Positions 26,262-35,646 of a stretch of 64,000 nucleotides of DNA are shown piece by piece. Both the position numbers and the translations under genes were made by a program. Every line of letters begins with the position of its first letter. Within the stretch, counting starts at the first letter, position 1. The notes under the pieces were generated by a model. That model made no database searches, was not told the origin of the DNA, and saw only the letters and a list, made by a program, of their open reading frames with translations. Origin of the DNA: Pseudomonadota bacterium (lineage in GTDB: Bacteria > Pseudomonadota > Gammaproteobacteria > Pseudomonadales > Pseudohongiellaceae); assembly GCA_027621405.1 (NCBI GenBank), contig JAQCBT010000010.1, positions 1-64,000 of the forward strand, in the 5' to 3' direction.

Positions 26262-26918
26262 CTATTCGCCCGCGTTGGCCAGTGTTGCACGCTCTTTTTC
26301 TATAAGAAAATCAACAACATTGAGCATCTCTTGCTGCGTTGGAACGTTCTCACCGGTAGTAATCAGGTACTTGCCGTTAACGATCATGTTCGGGGTGCTG
26401 CGGATCTGGTAGTCCTGCATACGCTTCTCGGCCTGGTTTACCTTGGTACGAACCGAGAATGAATTAAAGGCTGCCTCGAAGTCATCCCTGGCAATACCAT
26501 GCTCTTCGAACAGTTCGCCAATAACATCTTCGTTATGCATGCGATTGCCCTGCAGATTGATGGCGTTGTAGACATGTTCATGAACGACATCGATCGCATC
26601 CAGCGCCTCAGCCGTGTAGTAGACCTGGGCATGAACCTTCATCAGCGGGTTCCAGTTTGCCGGAAAACGGTGAAAATCCACGTCTTCCGCGATTCCTTGC
26701 TCCCAGGCCACGATTAGTGGCTCGAAGCGGAAACAGTGAGAACAGCCGTACCAGAACGCCTCGATAACCTCTACTTTCGAGGAATCCTGGGTGTTTACCG
26801 GTGTCGGGAGCACTGTGTAATGGGTACCCGCCACATAGCGCTCAATCTGGGCATAGCTGGAAACGGCCAGGGGCAACAGGGATACAAGTACCATGGCCTG
26901 CAGAATTCGCTTAATCAT
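26262..26918 (-). CDS. dsbA: Thiol:disulfide interchange protein DsbA
   Basis: 218 aa periplasmic thioredoxin-fold oxidase. A signal peptide (about 1-23, ending SSYA) is followed by the active site FWYGCSHCFRFEP, a helical insertion, and the cis-proline loop in IRSTPNMIVNGKY. The dipeptide between the cysteines is Ser-His rather than the Pro-His of E. coli DsbA, which should shift the redox potential. It would supply disulfides to exported proteins such as type II substrates. It is a single gene with its own terminator. Confidence 0.93.
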   Translation of the reverse strand: MIKRILQAMVLVSLLPLAVSSYAQIERYVAGTHYTVLPTPVNTQDSSKVEVIEAFWYGCSHCFRFEPLIVAWEQGIAEDVDFHRFPANWNPLMKVHAQVYYTAEALDAIDVVHEHVYNAINLQGNRMHNEDVIGELFEEHGIARDDFEAAFNSFSVRTKVNQAEKRMQDYQIRSTPNMIVNGKYLITTGENVPTQQEMLNVVDFLIEKERATLANAGE

Positions 26919-27038
26919 TTTGCTACTCCGTCAAATTATTCAGGTGCAAACAGCAATCTGTGTATTGGATGCTGCTGAAAAACCTACCATAGCCCCGCAG
27001 AGCTTGCTATCTCGGCCTTCACAATACGAGACCAAGTG

Positions 27039-27063
27039 ACGCTGAAAAACCTTCAGCGTCAGA
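27039..27063 (-). other. Perfect 10-bp hairpin just past cytochrome c4
   Basis: TGACGCTGAA (27039-27048) and TTCAGCGTCA (27054-27063) are exact complements with a five-base loop, eight bases past the stop of the cytochrome gene. There is no following T-run, so it is a possible RNA 3'-end stabiliser or weak terminator. Confidence 0.45.
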
Positions 27064-27070
27064 TGCCTGT

Positions 27071-27682
27071 TTAGTGCAGGCCTGATAAATAGCTGGCCAG
27101 GGCCTGCAATTCCCTGTCGGTCAGACGCTCAACCACGGTTCGCATCATACCGCTAGGATCGTTATCCCGCGCGCCAGAGCGAAATTGCTGCAGTTGCAGC
27201 AAGGTGTATTCGGCGTGCTGGCCGCCAAGAGCAGGGAATCCAGCTGGTTCATTGCCTTTTCCGGCAGGACCGTGACAGGCCGAACAGGCGGCTACGGACA
27301 GGTCCTTGTTACCAGAGCGATAAATGCTCGCGCCCAATTCCAGGGCCTCGGGATCGGCTCCGCCCATCGTTGGCTGCTGGGACGAGTACCAGGCCGCAAT
27401 ATCGGCCATATCCTGGTCTGACAGGCCAGCAACCATGGCCGACATGGTCGCATTCGCGCGGGCACCGGATTTAAACTCCTGGAGCTGTTTAACGATATAG
27501 CTGGCCTTCTGGCCTGCTATTTTGGGATTTATGCTAAGTTCGCTATTTCCGTCAGCACCGTGACAAGTGGCACAGAGGGCAGATTTTGCCTGCCCTGCAG
27601 CCGCATCTCCCTGAGCCAGGGTAACCTGGGATGCAATAATTGTGGCAAGCGCCGATAGCATGACAATGACAAATTTCTTCAT
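27071..27682 (-). CDS. Diheme cytochrome c4
   Basis: 203 aa from the ATG at 27682 (AGGA six bases upstream). A signal peptide (MKKFVIVMLSALATIIASQ...LA) is followed by two similar cytochrome domains with heme sites CATCH and CSACH, each followed by the c4 pattern PKIAGQKASYIVKQLQEFKSG or PALGGQHAEYTLLQLQQFRSG, and axial methionines in MSAMVAGL and GMMRTVV. It is a periplasmic electron carrier to terminal oxidases. The C-terminal part of the CoxB-like protein at 36296 repeats the same domain plan, suggesting an origin by fusion. Confidence 0.93.
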   Translation of the reverse strand: MKKFVIVMLSALATIIASQVTLAQGDAAAGQAKSALCATCHGADGNSELSINPKIAGQKASYIVKQLQEFKSGARANATMSAMVAGLSDQDMADIAAWYSSQQPTMGGADPEALELGASIYRSGNKDLSVAACSACHGPAGKGNEPAGFPALGGQHAEYTLLQLQQFRSGARDNDPSGMMRTVVERLTDRELQALASYLSGLH

Positions 27683-27842
27683 GGGTATTCCTGGAAAATC
27701 TACTACGTTTCGAAGCAATCGAATTGACGCTGATAGAGTATAGTCAGTCTTTTGCCGAGTACCTCTACTTTAGCGGACGCGGATTATAGCCTAATTCAGA
27801 CCCACGCACTACGCAGTGTAGGGGGCTGAAGCTGAACTTGTT

Positions 27843-28430
27843 ATGAATTTTAATGCCACCCATTTTGTGACCAGCGCCGCCACGCTCGGGGACTGCCCCG
27901 AAGACAGCCTCGCAGAAGTCGCCTTCGCCGGCCGTTCCAATGCCGGCAAGTCCTCGGCGATCAATAGTATTACCGGCCATACCCGGCTCGCGCGCATCTC
28001 CAAGACCCCGGGGCGCACCCAGCTGCTGAATTACTTCGAAGTAGAGCCGAGCCGCTACCTGGTGGACCTGCCGGGCTACGGCTTCGCCAAGGTGCCTCTG
28101 GCGGTGAAGGACAAGTGGCAGCAGGAGCTGGAAAACTACCTGCGGCGGCGCGAATCCCTGGCAGGCATCGTCATCCTTTCCGATATTCGTCACCCGTTGA
28201 AGGAATTTGACCAGATGATGGTGGGCTGGGCAGTCCAATCCGAGCTCCCCGTACTCCTGCTTCTCACCAAGGCAGACAAACTCAAGCGCGGGGCCGCACA
28301 AAATACGCTGTTGGCGGTACGCCGTGAGGTAAAGGATTTGCCTGAGGTTCGAGTACAGCTTTTTTCAGCCCTGAAGAATATGGGCGTGGATGAAGTGCGC
28401 CCCGTTCTCACCGAGTGGCTAACCGCATAA
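27843..28430 (+). CDS. engB: Ribosome biogenesis GTPase EngB/YsxC
   Basis: 195 aa P-loop GTPase needed for large-subunit assembly. G1 is [10 protein letters not shown]2 lies in KTPGRTQ, G3 is DLPGYG, G4 is TKAD and G5 is FSAL. It is divergent from cytochrome c4 and convergent with polA, the common gammaproteobacterial engB/polA setting. The 150-base gap to polA holds no clear small RNA. Confidence 0.96.
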   Translation: MNFNATHFVTSAATLGDCPEDSLAEVAFAGRSNAGKSSAINSITGHTRLARISKTPGRTQLLNYFEVEPSRYLVDLPGYGFAKVPLAVKDKWQQELENYLRRRESLAGIVILSDIRHPLKEFDQMMVGWAVQSELPVLLLLTKADKLKRGAAQNTLLAVRREVKDLPEVRVQLFSALKNMGVDEVRPVLTEWLTA

Positions 28431-28580
28431 GAAAACGCAGACCAGGTTTCCCCGCCTAACTGGAGCGTTTGTGTGCTCACTTATGCAGAGCATTGTCCAC
28501 AGGATGATTTTGCGCGAATTGTTACCTACCGCTGCTGAATCGGGGCCTGAAAACCCAGGGAATATCAGTTGAACCTGGAA

Positions 28581-31310
28581 TCAGTGAGCCTCATCCCAAT
28601 TGTCGCCAACCCCGACATCAACCACTAATGGAACGTCCAGGGATGCCGCTGTCGCCATGCGGAATTTTACGCCTTCGGCTAGTAGTTCCACGTCACTCTC
28701 TTTGACTTCAAACACGAGTTCGTCGTGAACTTGCAAGACCATGCGTGCATCCAGATCGCCGATGGCTAGCCAGTTGGAGATGTCGATCATTGCGCGTTTA
28801 ATGATATCTGCAGCCGTTCCCTGCATGGGTGCATTGATGGCAGTGCGCTGCGCGGCCTTGCGAATCATGGCGTTGCCGGCATGGATATTGGGCAAATAGA
28901 GTCGGCGGCCAAACAGGGTTTCCACGTAGCCTCTTTCATCGGCAAAGGCCTGGGTCTGCTCCATGTAGTCCCTTACACCGGGGTATTTCTCAAAGTAGCG
29001 GTCCACATATTTTTGTGCTTCTCCACGACTGACGTTGAGTTGATTGGCGAGGCCGAAGGCTGACATGCCATATATCAGTCCGAAGTTGATAGCCTTGGCG
29101 CTGCGACGTTGTTCGGGTGTTACATCGGCCAGGCTGGTGTTGAATACATCGGCTGCTGTCGCCTTGTGTACATCCGCATCGCTAGAGAAGGCTTCAAGCA
29201 ATCCCGGGTCTCGCGACAAATGCGCCATGATACGCAGCTCAACCTGAGAGTAGTCTGCTGCTAGTAGTTTGTTACCATCATCAGGCACGAACGCCTGCCG
29301 TACGCGGCGACCCTCAGCGGTTCGTATCGGAATATTCTGCAGGTTTGGATCGGTTGAAGATAGGCGCCCGGTTGCGGCTATTGCTTGCTGGAAAGTACTG
29401 TGGATGCGGCCTGTTTTCGCGTTAATTTCCAGCGGCAATTTGTCAGTATAGGTCGATTTCAGTTTGCTCAGGGAGCGTTGTTCCAGGATCAGGCGGGGTA
29501 GCTCGAATTGCTCTGCCAACTCCTGCAGGACGGGTTCAGCCGTAGAGGGCTGGCCGGTTTTCGTCTTCTTGAGTATCGGTAGTTCCAGCTTTTCATAGAA
29601 GATAGATTGTAGTTGCTTGGGCGAAGAGATATTGAACTCTTCACCAGCTAGATCGAATACCTGCTGCTGAATCTGTTCGAGCTTGATGGCGAGCTGTTTG
29701 CTCTGCTTCTTCAACACCTTGGCATCCAGCCTGATGCCATTACGTTCTACTGTTTGCAGGACCTCAATCAGGGGTAACTCATAGTATTTGTACAGTCCTG
29801 CGAGGTGGCCCTCTCTAGCCATATCTTGTTCAAGCGTAATCGCAAGCCTTAGAACAAGATCAGCCTTTTCGCAGGCAAATTTGTAATAGTCCGCAACCTG
29901 AACTTCGCCTGGTTGCAACTTGTTACGCCCCTTACCAAGCAATGTCTCCAAAGGAATTGGGTCAATATCGAGATAGAATTTTGCGATATCCGAAAGCTGG
30001 TGTTTCACAGCCACTGAGTTCAACACATAAGACGCCAGCAATACATCAGATTTTAAAGGGATCAGGTCAATATCATAATTTTGCAGTACGTGGCGTAACT
30101 TCTTCAGGTCATGACCTGCTTTGATTATGTTGGCATTTTCAAAGACGGGCTTGAAGGCTGCCAGTACATCATTTGAATTGTGCTTCGATTCTCCATCACC
30201 GATTGCTACGTAATAGGCCTTGCCTGGTTCAGAGCTGACCGCTATCCCAAAAATTTCCGCTTCCAGAAAGTGTTCACCTTCATATTCAAGCGAGAATGCA
30301 AACTTCGAAACTGAACCCAGAGTCTGGATCAGTTGTTGGAGTTGCTTTTCATCTTCGACAATTTCATAGGTCACCTGATCAGGTACTTCCAGCGACGCCT
30401 GATCTGCTTCATTCACTTCTGTCGAGTCTGGTTGAGGCAGGTCGAGCTTTACCCCACGTTCTTCAAGCTCCTTGATCCAGGTCTTGAATTCCATGGCGGA
30501 ATACAGCTCATACAATTTTTCCTCTTCTTCCTCACCTGCCACCAATTCCTTGATAGCAATATCCAGCTTGCAGTCGAGCTTGATAGTAGCCAACTCGTAG
30601 GACAGTCTTAGCTGGTCGAGATTTTCTCTCAATCGTTCGCCAATCTTACCCCCTATGGATTCGGCATTTTCGATGATGCCTTCCATGGATCCGTGCTCTA
30701 GTAGCCACTTGACCGCAGTCTTCGGCCCGACTCCGGGAACGCCGGGTATGTTATCTGCCTTGTCTCCGGTCAAGGCCAGGAAATCCACGATCAACTCCGG
30801 ACCGACACCGAATTTCCTGATGACTCCTTCACCATCGAGCACCTCGTTGGTCATGGTATTCATCAGGGTTACTTTGTCGTTAACCAGCTGTGCGAGATCC
30901 TTGTCCCCTGTAGAAATCAACGTGGTCATGCCCGAATTACTGGCCTGCACGGACAGGGTGCCAATTACATCATCCGCCTCGACTCCGTCGATGATGAGCA
31001 GGGGTAGACCCATGGCGCGTATGATTTCGTGAATAGGCTGGATTTGGCTTCGCAGTTCATCCGGCATTAGAGGGCGGTGAGCTTTGTATTCCTGGTAGAT
31101 GTCGTTACGAAAGGTTTTCCCCTTGGCATCGAATACGACAGCAATGTTGCTGTCTGGGTGCCCCTTGATCAGCGCCCTGATCATGTTAATCACGCCTTTC
31201 ACAGCACCAGTAGGTTGGCCGCGACTGTTTACCAACGGCGGCAGGGCATGAAAGGCGCGAAACAGGTAGGACGATCCGTCTACCAGGACTAGTTCATGCA
31301 ACTTGGCCAT
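28581..31310 (-). CDS. polA: DNA polymerase I with degenerate 3'-5' exonuclease site
   Basis: 909 aa. The 5' nuclease domain (1-290) is intact (VVFDAKGKTFR, GVEADDVIGTL, STGDKDLAQLV, GDKADNIPGVPGVG). The polymerase domain (about 515-909) has motif A AADYSQVELRIMAH, motif B RRSAKAINFGLIYG and motif C LQVHDELVFEV. The middle exonuclease-like domain (about 315-510) has lost most catalytic carboxylates by eye alignment to E. coli: Asp355 is Ser340, Asp424 is Leu405 and Asp501 is Lys482; only Glu357 (Glu342) remains. It probably repairs and processes Okazaki fragments without proofreading. The start has AGGA six bases upstream. Confidence 0.96.
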   Translation of the reverse strand: MAKLHELVLVDGSSYLFRAFHALPPLVNSRGQPTGAVKGVINMIRALIKGHPDSNIAVVFDAKGKTFRNDIYQEYKAHRPLMPDELRSQIQPIHEIIRAMGLPLLIIDGVEADDVIGTLSVQASNSGMTTLISTGDKDLAQLVNDKVTLMNTMTNEVLDGEGVIRKFGVGPELIVDFLALTGDKADNIPGVPGVGPKTAVKWLLEHGSMEGIIENAESIGGKIGERLRENLDQLRLSYELATIKLDCKLDIAIKELVAGEEEEEKLYELYSAMEFKTWIKELEERGVKLDLPQPDSTEVNEADQASLEVPDQVTYEIVEDEKQLQQLIQTLGSVSKFAFSLEYEGEHFLEAEIFGIAVSSEPGKAYYVAIGDGESKHNSNDVLAAFKPVFENANIIKAGHDLKKLRHVLQNYDIDLIPLKSDVLLASYVLNSVAVKHQLSDIAKFYLDIDPIPLETLLGKGRNKLQPGEVQVADYYKFACEKADLVLRLAITLEQDMAREGHLAGLYKYYELPLIEVLQTVERNGIRLDAKVLKKQSKQLAIKLEQIQQQVFDLAGEEFNISSPKQLQSIFYEKLELPILKKTKTGQPSTAEPVLQELAEQFELPRLILEQRSLSKLKSTYTDKLPLEINAKTGRIHSTFQQAIAATGRLSSTDPNLQNIPIRTAEGRRVRQAFVPDDGNKLLAADYSQVELRIMAHLSRDPGLLEAFSSDADVHKATAADVFNTSLADVTPEQRRSAKAINFGLIYGMSAFGLANQLNVSRGEAQKYVDRYFEKYPGVRDYMEQTQAFADERGYVETLFGRRLYLPNIHAGNAMIRKAAQRTAINAPMQGTAADIIKRAMIDISNWLAIGDLDARMVLQVHDELVFEVKESDVELLAEGVKFRMATAASLDVPLVVDVGVGDNWDEAH

Positions 31311-31376
31311 CTACGTTCCTTGATGAGTTCTCTGCAAACTTTATGCATAGTCGATTCGTATAAGGTTCAGAGCCTT

Positions 31377-32282
31377 CTAATGTCCTTGTAGACATTCTTC
31401 GAAACTCGTCAGGACGTGCCTCATTAGCGCCACGTAGCCGCCCTCCGCAGCCACAATATTGTGACCCAGGACATCTGCCATGACCTTTCTCGGCATCTGG
31501 TCCTGAAATACGGATGCAACCAGGTCCCCTGATGCATCCGGCTCCAGCATGACACAGCCTGGCTGAAGGTTTCCAACCTGATGGCGCAGATTCAGCAGGT
31601 CGCGCATCGAGGGCTCGGACTCTGGATCGTCAACCAGAGTCTCTGAGTGTGTGACGCCGGCTACGGCCTCAAAATAACTGAAGGCGTCGTGATAAACGAA
31701 AAATGGCTCCGAATTCATAGTGCCCAGTGTGGCGATTGGCGCTCGTAGCTCTTCAAGCGCATTGGCCAGACGTAAGGCACGACTTCGAAATTGATCCGCC
31801 CTCTGTGGAACCAACTCTGCAAGTTTTTCGGCGATGGCTCTTGCGATCACGATGCCGTTGCCCGGATCGAGCCAAAGGTGTGGGTCCAGCATGCCGTCGG
31901 GATAGGTTCGCGTGCTGACCTCTGCCAGATTAGTCGCCCTTAGCACTGGCTTGTTAGTGGCTGACGAATCAAACAGGTCAGCCAGTTGCACTTCAAATTC
32001 AGGATCAATCCAGACCAGCACGTCTGCCCGAGCGATTTCCATTCGGTCGTCAGGAGTTAACGTGAAGTGATGGGCTGAATCATTGAGATCAATCAATACC
32101 GAGGAGTAGCCATCTTCTCCCAGCACTTCTGTGGCCAGGAGATGGAGCGGCCAGATTGTGCTTACAACAGTCAAAGGCGCTTCCTCCTCACCCGGCCGAA
32201 CGCCGGCGCTCTGCGGCTGGCCCAACACCGGATTTGTGGAAGTGAGAAAGGCGATTAACAATAGGAGACAAAGGCTACGCAT
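31377..32282 (-). CDS. znuA: Zinc ABC transporter substrate-binding protein ZnuA-like
   Basis: 301 aa from the ATG at 32282, which starts a signal peptide (MRSLCLLLLIAFLTSTNPVLG); an upstream in-frame ATG at 32363 would bury it. Cluster A-1 features are visible: DLNDSAHHFTLTPDD, MLDPHLWLDPG and YHDAFSYFE, supplying three histidine ligands, with EPDASGDL near the C-terminus. The long histidine-rich loop of E. coli ZnuA is absent. It binds Zn(II) in the periplasm for the divergent ZnuCB. No zur gene is in the window. Confidence 0.88.
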   Translation of the reverse strand: MRSLCLLLLIAFLTSTNPVLGQPQSAGVRPGEEEAPLTVVSTIWPLHLLATEVLGEDGYSSVLIDLNDSAHHFTLTPDDRMEIARADVLVWIDPEFEVQLADLFDSSATNKPVLRATNLAEVSTRTYPDGMLDPHLWLDPGNGIVIARAIAEKLAELVPQRADQFRSRALRLANALEELRAPIATLGTMNSEPFFVYHDAFSYFEAVAGVTHSETLVDDPESEPSMRDLLNLRHQVGNLQPGCVMLEPDASGDLVASVFQDQMPRKVMADVLGHNIVAAEGGYVALMRHVLTSFEECLQGH

Positions 32283-32448
32283 GAATGGAAACGGGTCCGA
32301 TTGACAACGCCACCATGATATACCATTGTCTGCGCTGCCATTAAGAGTCATGGTGCTATCCATCCACTTTTAGCCTCTGGAATCAGTTAATGTGCGCCCA
32401 GGTTCGGCAGCGCGTGACCTCTAATTAACAAGTTTAGCGAGCCCTGTA

Positions 32449-33213
32449 TTGTCCTCCGATAATAGTGCGTCAGAAAAATATCTCATAGTCGCCAAGTCCA
32501 TTTGTAAGCGATTTGCCGACAGGGAAATTCTGCAGAACATTAGCCTGACTATAGAACCAGGCAAGGTGGTGACCCTCATTGGTCCCAACGGCGCGGGCAA
32601 AACAACCCTGGTACGGATTTTGTTGGGTCTGTTACCCGCCGATTCCGGAAAGATTGAGCGCAAAACTGGATTGCGCATTGGATACATGCCGCAACGAGTC
32701 GCCCTTGAACATACTCTTCCCATTACGGTCCGAAGATTTCTCAGGAATTCCAGGTGGGGAACAGAGCAGGATATCGATGCCATCCTGGAGGAATTACGCA
32801 TTTCCCATTTGGCGCAGCAACAACTGATAGCCACATCAGGTGGCGAGTTGCAGAGAGTGCTCTTGGCGCGTGCATTGCTGGGCAAACCCAACCTGCTGGT
32901 GCTGGATGAACCAGCCCAGGGTGTCGACCTCGCCGGGCAGGCGGAGCTGTATCAGTTAATTGGCAATATTTGTCGCGAGAACAATTGTGGCGCGCTAATG
33001 ATATCTCATGATCTTAATCTGGTGATGTCGGCAACCGACGAAGTCATTTGCCTAAATCATCATGTTTGCTGCCATGGACAACCGGAACATGTGAGTAATG
33101 ACCCAGCATTTCTCGAGCTTTTTGGTGCGTCCGTATCAGATGGCCTCGCCATCTATACCCATCACCACAATCATGAACATGATCTCAGTGGTGAAATTAA
33201 ACACGATGAATGA
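32449..33213 (+). CDS. znuC: Zinc ABC transporter ATPase ZnuC
   Basis: 254 aa from a TTG at 32449; no ATG or GTG is available in frame between the upstream stop and the Walker A. Walker A is GPNGAGKTT, signature TSGGELQRV and Walker B LLVLDEPAQGVD. The C-terminus is histidine-rich (THHHNHEHD), a hallmark of ZnuC. It powers zinc import with ZnuB, 22 bases downstream, and ZnuA, encoded divergently. A low-efficiency start codon may limit expression. Confidence 0.92.
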   Translation: MSSDNSASEKYLIVAKSICKRFADREILQNISLTIEPGKVVTLIGPNGAGKTTLVRILLGLLPADSGKIERKTGLRIGYMPQRVALEHTLPITVRRFLRNSRWGTEQDIDAILEELRISHLAQQQLIATSGGELQRVLLARALLGKPNLLVLDEPAQGVDLAGQAELYQLIGNICRENNCGALMISHDLNLVMSATDEVICLNHHVCCHGQPEHVSNDPAFLELFGASVSDGLAIYTHHHNHEHDLSGEIKHDE

Positions 33214-33235
33214 ATAAGGAGCCCTTGGGCAAAAC

Positions 33236-34042
33236 ATGCTGGAACTGTTGACCTCGGATTTTTTTATCTATGCTCTTGTAGCAGGGGTTTGCCTGGCAGC
33301 GATATCAGGCCCTCTGGGCTGCTTTATCGTATGGCGCCGTATGTCTTATTTTGGGGACACCCTTGCACATTCAGCTCTATTAGGTGTCGCGCTCGGCTTA
33401 TTGACTGGTAGTAGCTTGCAGTTGAGTATCATCGTTTCCAGCTTGCTCCTCGCCGTATTGCTCTCTCTACTGGAACGTCGTCCCGATCTGGCGACGGATA
33501 CACTACTTGGCATATTGGCACACAGTGCCCTGGCAATTGGCGTAGTTGTCCTGGCTCTAACCCAGAACGTCCGCATTAATCTTGAGGCCTATTTATTCGG
33601 CTCGTTACTCACTATTACCATAAATGACTTGTTATGGATTGTTGCAATCTCTATCGCTGTGTTAGTAGTGCTGCTGCGCAGCTGGAACTCGCTGCTCTCC
33701 GCTACTGTTCATGCCGAGATAGCGCAGATCGAAGGCCTCAATGTAAGACGTCTTAATATCCTGCTCGTTGTAATGATTGCCTTGACCATCGCTGTCTCGA
33801 TGAAGGTCGTGGGGGTATTGTTAATTACATCGCTGCTCATTATCCCGCCAGCCGCGGCGCGACGACTCTCCAGGAACCCTGAACAAATGGCCATGATGGC
33901 TGCCGTCCTCGGGGTTCTCGCAGTGATGGCAGGGCTTGGAGTTGCTTTCTGGCTGGACACACCGGCAGGACCCACCATTGTGGTCCTGGCTACCGCATTT
34001 TTCGCGGGCTCCTATTTCGTAGGCTCCGCTTCGACAAACTAA
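33236..34042 (+). CDS. znuB: Zinc ABC transporter permease ZnuB
   Basis: 268 aa, about eight membrane helices. Family motifs include SGPLGCFIVWRRMSYFGDTLAHSALLGVALG and the EAYLFGSLL segment. It forms the membrane channel for ZnuC. It ends 16 bases before the convergent sco gene. Confidence 0.93.
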   Translation: MLELLTSDFFIYALVAGVCLAAISGPLGCFIVWRRMSYFGDTLAHSALLGVALGLLTGSSLQLSIIVSSLLLAVLLSLLERRPDLATDTLLGILAHSALAIGVVVLALTQNVRINLEAYLFGSLLTITINDLLWIVAISIAVLVVLLRSWNSLLSATVHAEIAQIEGLNVRRLNILLVVMIALTIAVSMKVVGVLLITSLLIIPPAAARRLSRNPEQMAMMAAVLGVLAVMAGLGVAFWLDTPAGPTIVVLATAFFAGSYFVGSASTN

Positions 34043-34058
34043 ACCGAGCGGTGACCGC

Positions 34059-34781
34059 CTAGTCAGCCACCAATTGTGGATAGAGCCTTCTCATTACTTC
34101 TTCGCGAATCGGTGGTCGAATCACGGCGGCTAGCTCACCCTGCGGATTTACCAGACTCACATGCGTGTTGTGGTCGACCCGATAGTCATCCGGGTTCATT
34201 TCAGCCGGCATGGCATTATGTTCATTGCCATGCCCACTATGGTCTCCATCGGATACCTGATAGGCGACATAGAACTGTGCTGCTGCCCTGGCTATTTGTT
34301 CATCAGTTCCGGTTAACCCAATGAATAATTCATTGTATTGCCGGACATAGTCACCTACTTCCTCGGGCCCATCTCGTCCTGGATCGACAGTTACAAACAC
34401 CATTTGAGGTAGCTCGGACGGTGGTATGTTTCCAGGATTGCTATAAAAGCGATCGAGTTCCGCCATAGTGAGAGGGCAAACATCAGGACAGGAGGTGAAC
34501 CCGAAGAACACGAGGCTCCATTGACCCTTTAAATTCGCCTCAGTGAAGACGTCACCATTTTGGTCCGCCAACTGGATGTCTTGCAGCACCGTGGGCGCCG
34601 GATAGCGCGTAGCCCCAAGTTCCCTCAAATCATTAATCTCGTCGATTTCAGAGCGCACCAGGAACAGGTAGACCAGCCAACTCGCCAATAGCAGATCGAA
34701 CGCAAGAAAGGCGCCCAACGCTAACTTAGTATTACGGGAAAGCTCCACAGCCGGAGAGCTAGAACAGGTAGTGATCGACAA
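34059..34781 (-). CDS. SCO1/SenC copper chaperone for cytochrome oxidase
   Basis: Up to 240 aa. The listed start is a TTG at 34781 that overlaps ctaB by 23 bases; a GTG at 34748 is an alternative without overlap. One membrane anchor (about 19-42) is followed by a thioredoxin-like domain with copper site TSCPDVCPLTM and a distal histidine in VDHNTHVSLV. A histidine-rich insertion (GDHSGHGNEHN) may help hold copper. It delivers copper to CuA of the oxidase encoded at 36296-41268. Confidence 0.9.
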   Translation of the reverse strand: MSITTCSSSPAVELSRNTKLALGAFLAFDLLLASWLVYLFLVRSEIDEINDLRELGATRYPAPTVLQDIQLADQNGDVFTEANLKGQWSLVFFGFTSCPDVCPLTMAELDRFYSNPGNIPPSELPQMVFVTVDPGRDGPEEVGDYVRQYNELFIGLTGTDEQIARAAAQFYVAYQVSDGDHSGHGNEHNAMPAEMNPDDYRVDHNTHVSLVNPQGELAAVIRPPIREEVMRRLYPQLVAD

Positions 34782-35646
34782 CGAGAGCGACGAAGAGCAG
34801 AGCCAGGTAAACGATCGAATACTTGAAAGTATCCATCGCTGTCGAGGGGCCTGGCTTAACCATCAGCTTCACCGACCAAACCATGAAACCGGCGCCGAGC
34901 GCCATGGCAGATACCAGGTAGAGCAGGCCGCTCATACCGGAAAAATAGGGGAATGCGCTGACTATCACCAGCATCACAGTGTATACGATGATGTGAATCT
35001 TGGTGACGTGTTCGCCGTGGGTAACAGGCAACATCGGCACACCACTCTTGGCATATTCGTCCTTGCGATGAATTGCCAGGGCCCAGAAATGTGGGGGGGT
35101 CCAGGCGAATATTATCAGCACCAGAATCAGGGCATCCGCCTCAATCGTACCGGTTACGGCTGCCCAGCCGAGCAGTGGTGGCATGGCGCCCGAAAGGCCG
35201 CCAATCACAATATTTTGTGGGGTCGCATGCTTGAGGTAGCCGGTGTAGATAAAGGCGTACCCTATGAAAGACGCCAGGGTGAGCCATGCACTTAGCGGAT
35301 TGACCCAGAATAGCAGGATCGCCATTCCGATAAGCCCGATAGCCACCGCGAAAATAGCCGCCTGGCGAGGATCGACCCGACCCTGGGGGATGGGACGATT
35401 GTGCGTGCGCTTCATCACCACGTCGATTTTGCGATCGATAAGGTGATTTACCACAGCCCCGGACGAGGCGACGAGGGCGATACCCAGATTTCCCAGAATC
35501 AGTACGTCCAGGGGCACCATTCCCGGGACTGCCAGAAACATTCCCACTAGCGAAGTGAGGATCATGAGCATCACCACGCGAGGTTTACACATCTCGTAGA
35601 AATCGCGCCAGGAGGCTGTTGAGCTGTTGCTGGTGATATCTGTCAC
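34759..35646 (-). CDS. ctaB: Protoheme IX farnesyltransferase (heme O synthase)
   Basis: 295 aa UbiA-family prenyltransferase with about eight to nine membrane helices. The first Asp motif is NHLIDRKIDVVMKRTHNRP and the second region is HFWALAIHRKDEYAKSGVPMLP. It converts heme B to heme O for the oxidase. No heme A synthase (ctaA/cox15) is in the window, so it is unclear whether the oxidase uses heme A or O. It is translated just before sco, which it overlaps. Confidence 0.94.
   Translation of the reverse strand: MTDITSNSSTASWRDFYEMCKPRVVMLMILTSLVGMFLAVPGMVPLDVLILGNLGIALVASSGAVVNHLIDRKIDVVMKRTHNRPIPQGRVDPRQAAIFAVAIGLIGMAILLFWVNPLSAWLTLASFIGYAFIYTGYLKHATPQNIVIGGLSGAMPPLLGWAAVTGTIEADALILVLIIFAWTPPHFWALAIHRKDEYAKSGVPMLPVTHGEHVTKIHIIVYTVMLVIVSAFPYFSGMSGLLYLVSAMALGAGFMVWSVKLMVKPGPSTAMDTFKYSIVYLALLFVALVVDHYLF

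Noticed and set aside
28431-28580. Possible Spot 42/ErsA-like small RNA in the engB-polA gap
   Set aside because: The locus is right by synteny, but I see no promoter, no terminator hairpin with T-run and no conserved seed in the 150 bases.
32315-32326. Palindrome ATGATATACCAT as a Zur operator
   Set aside because: It is imperfect and shorter than the known gammaproteobacterial Zur box; noted only as a weak candidate.
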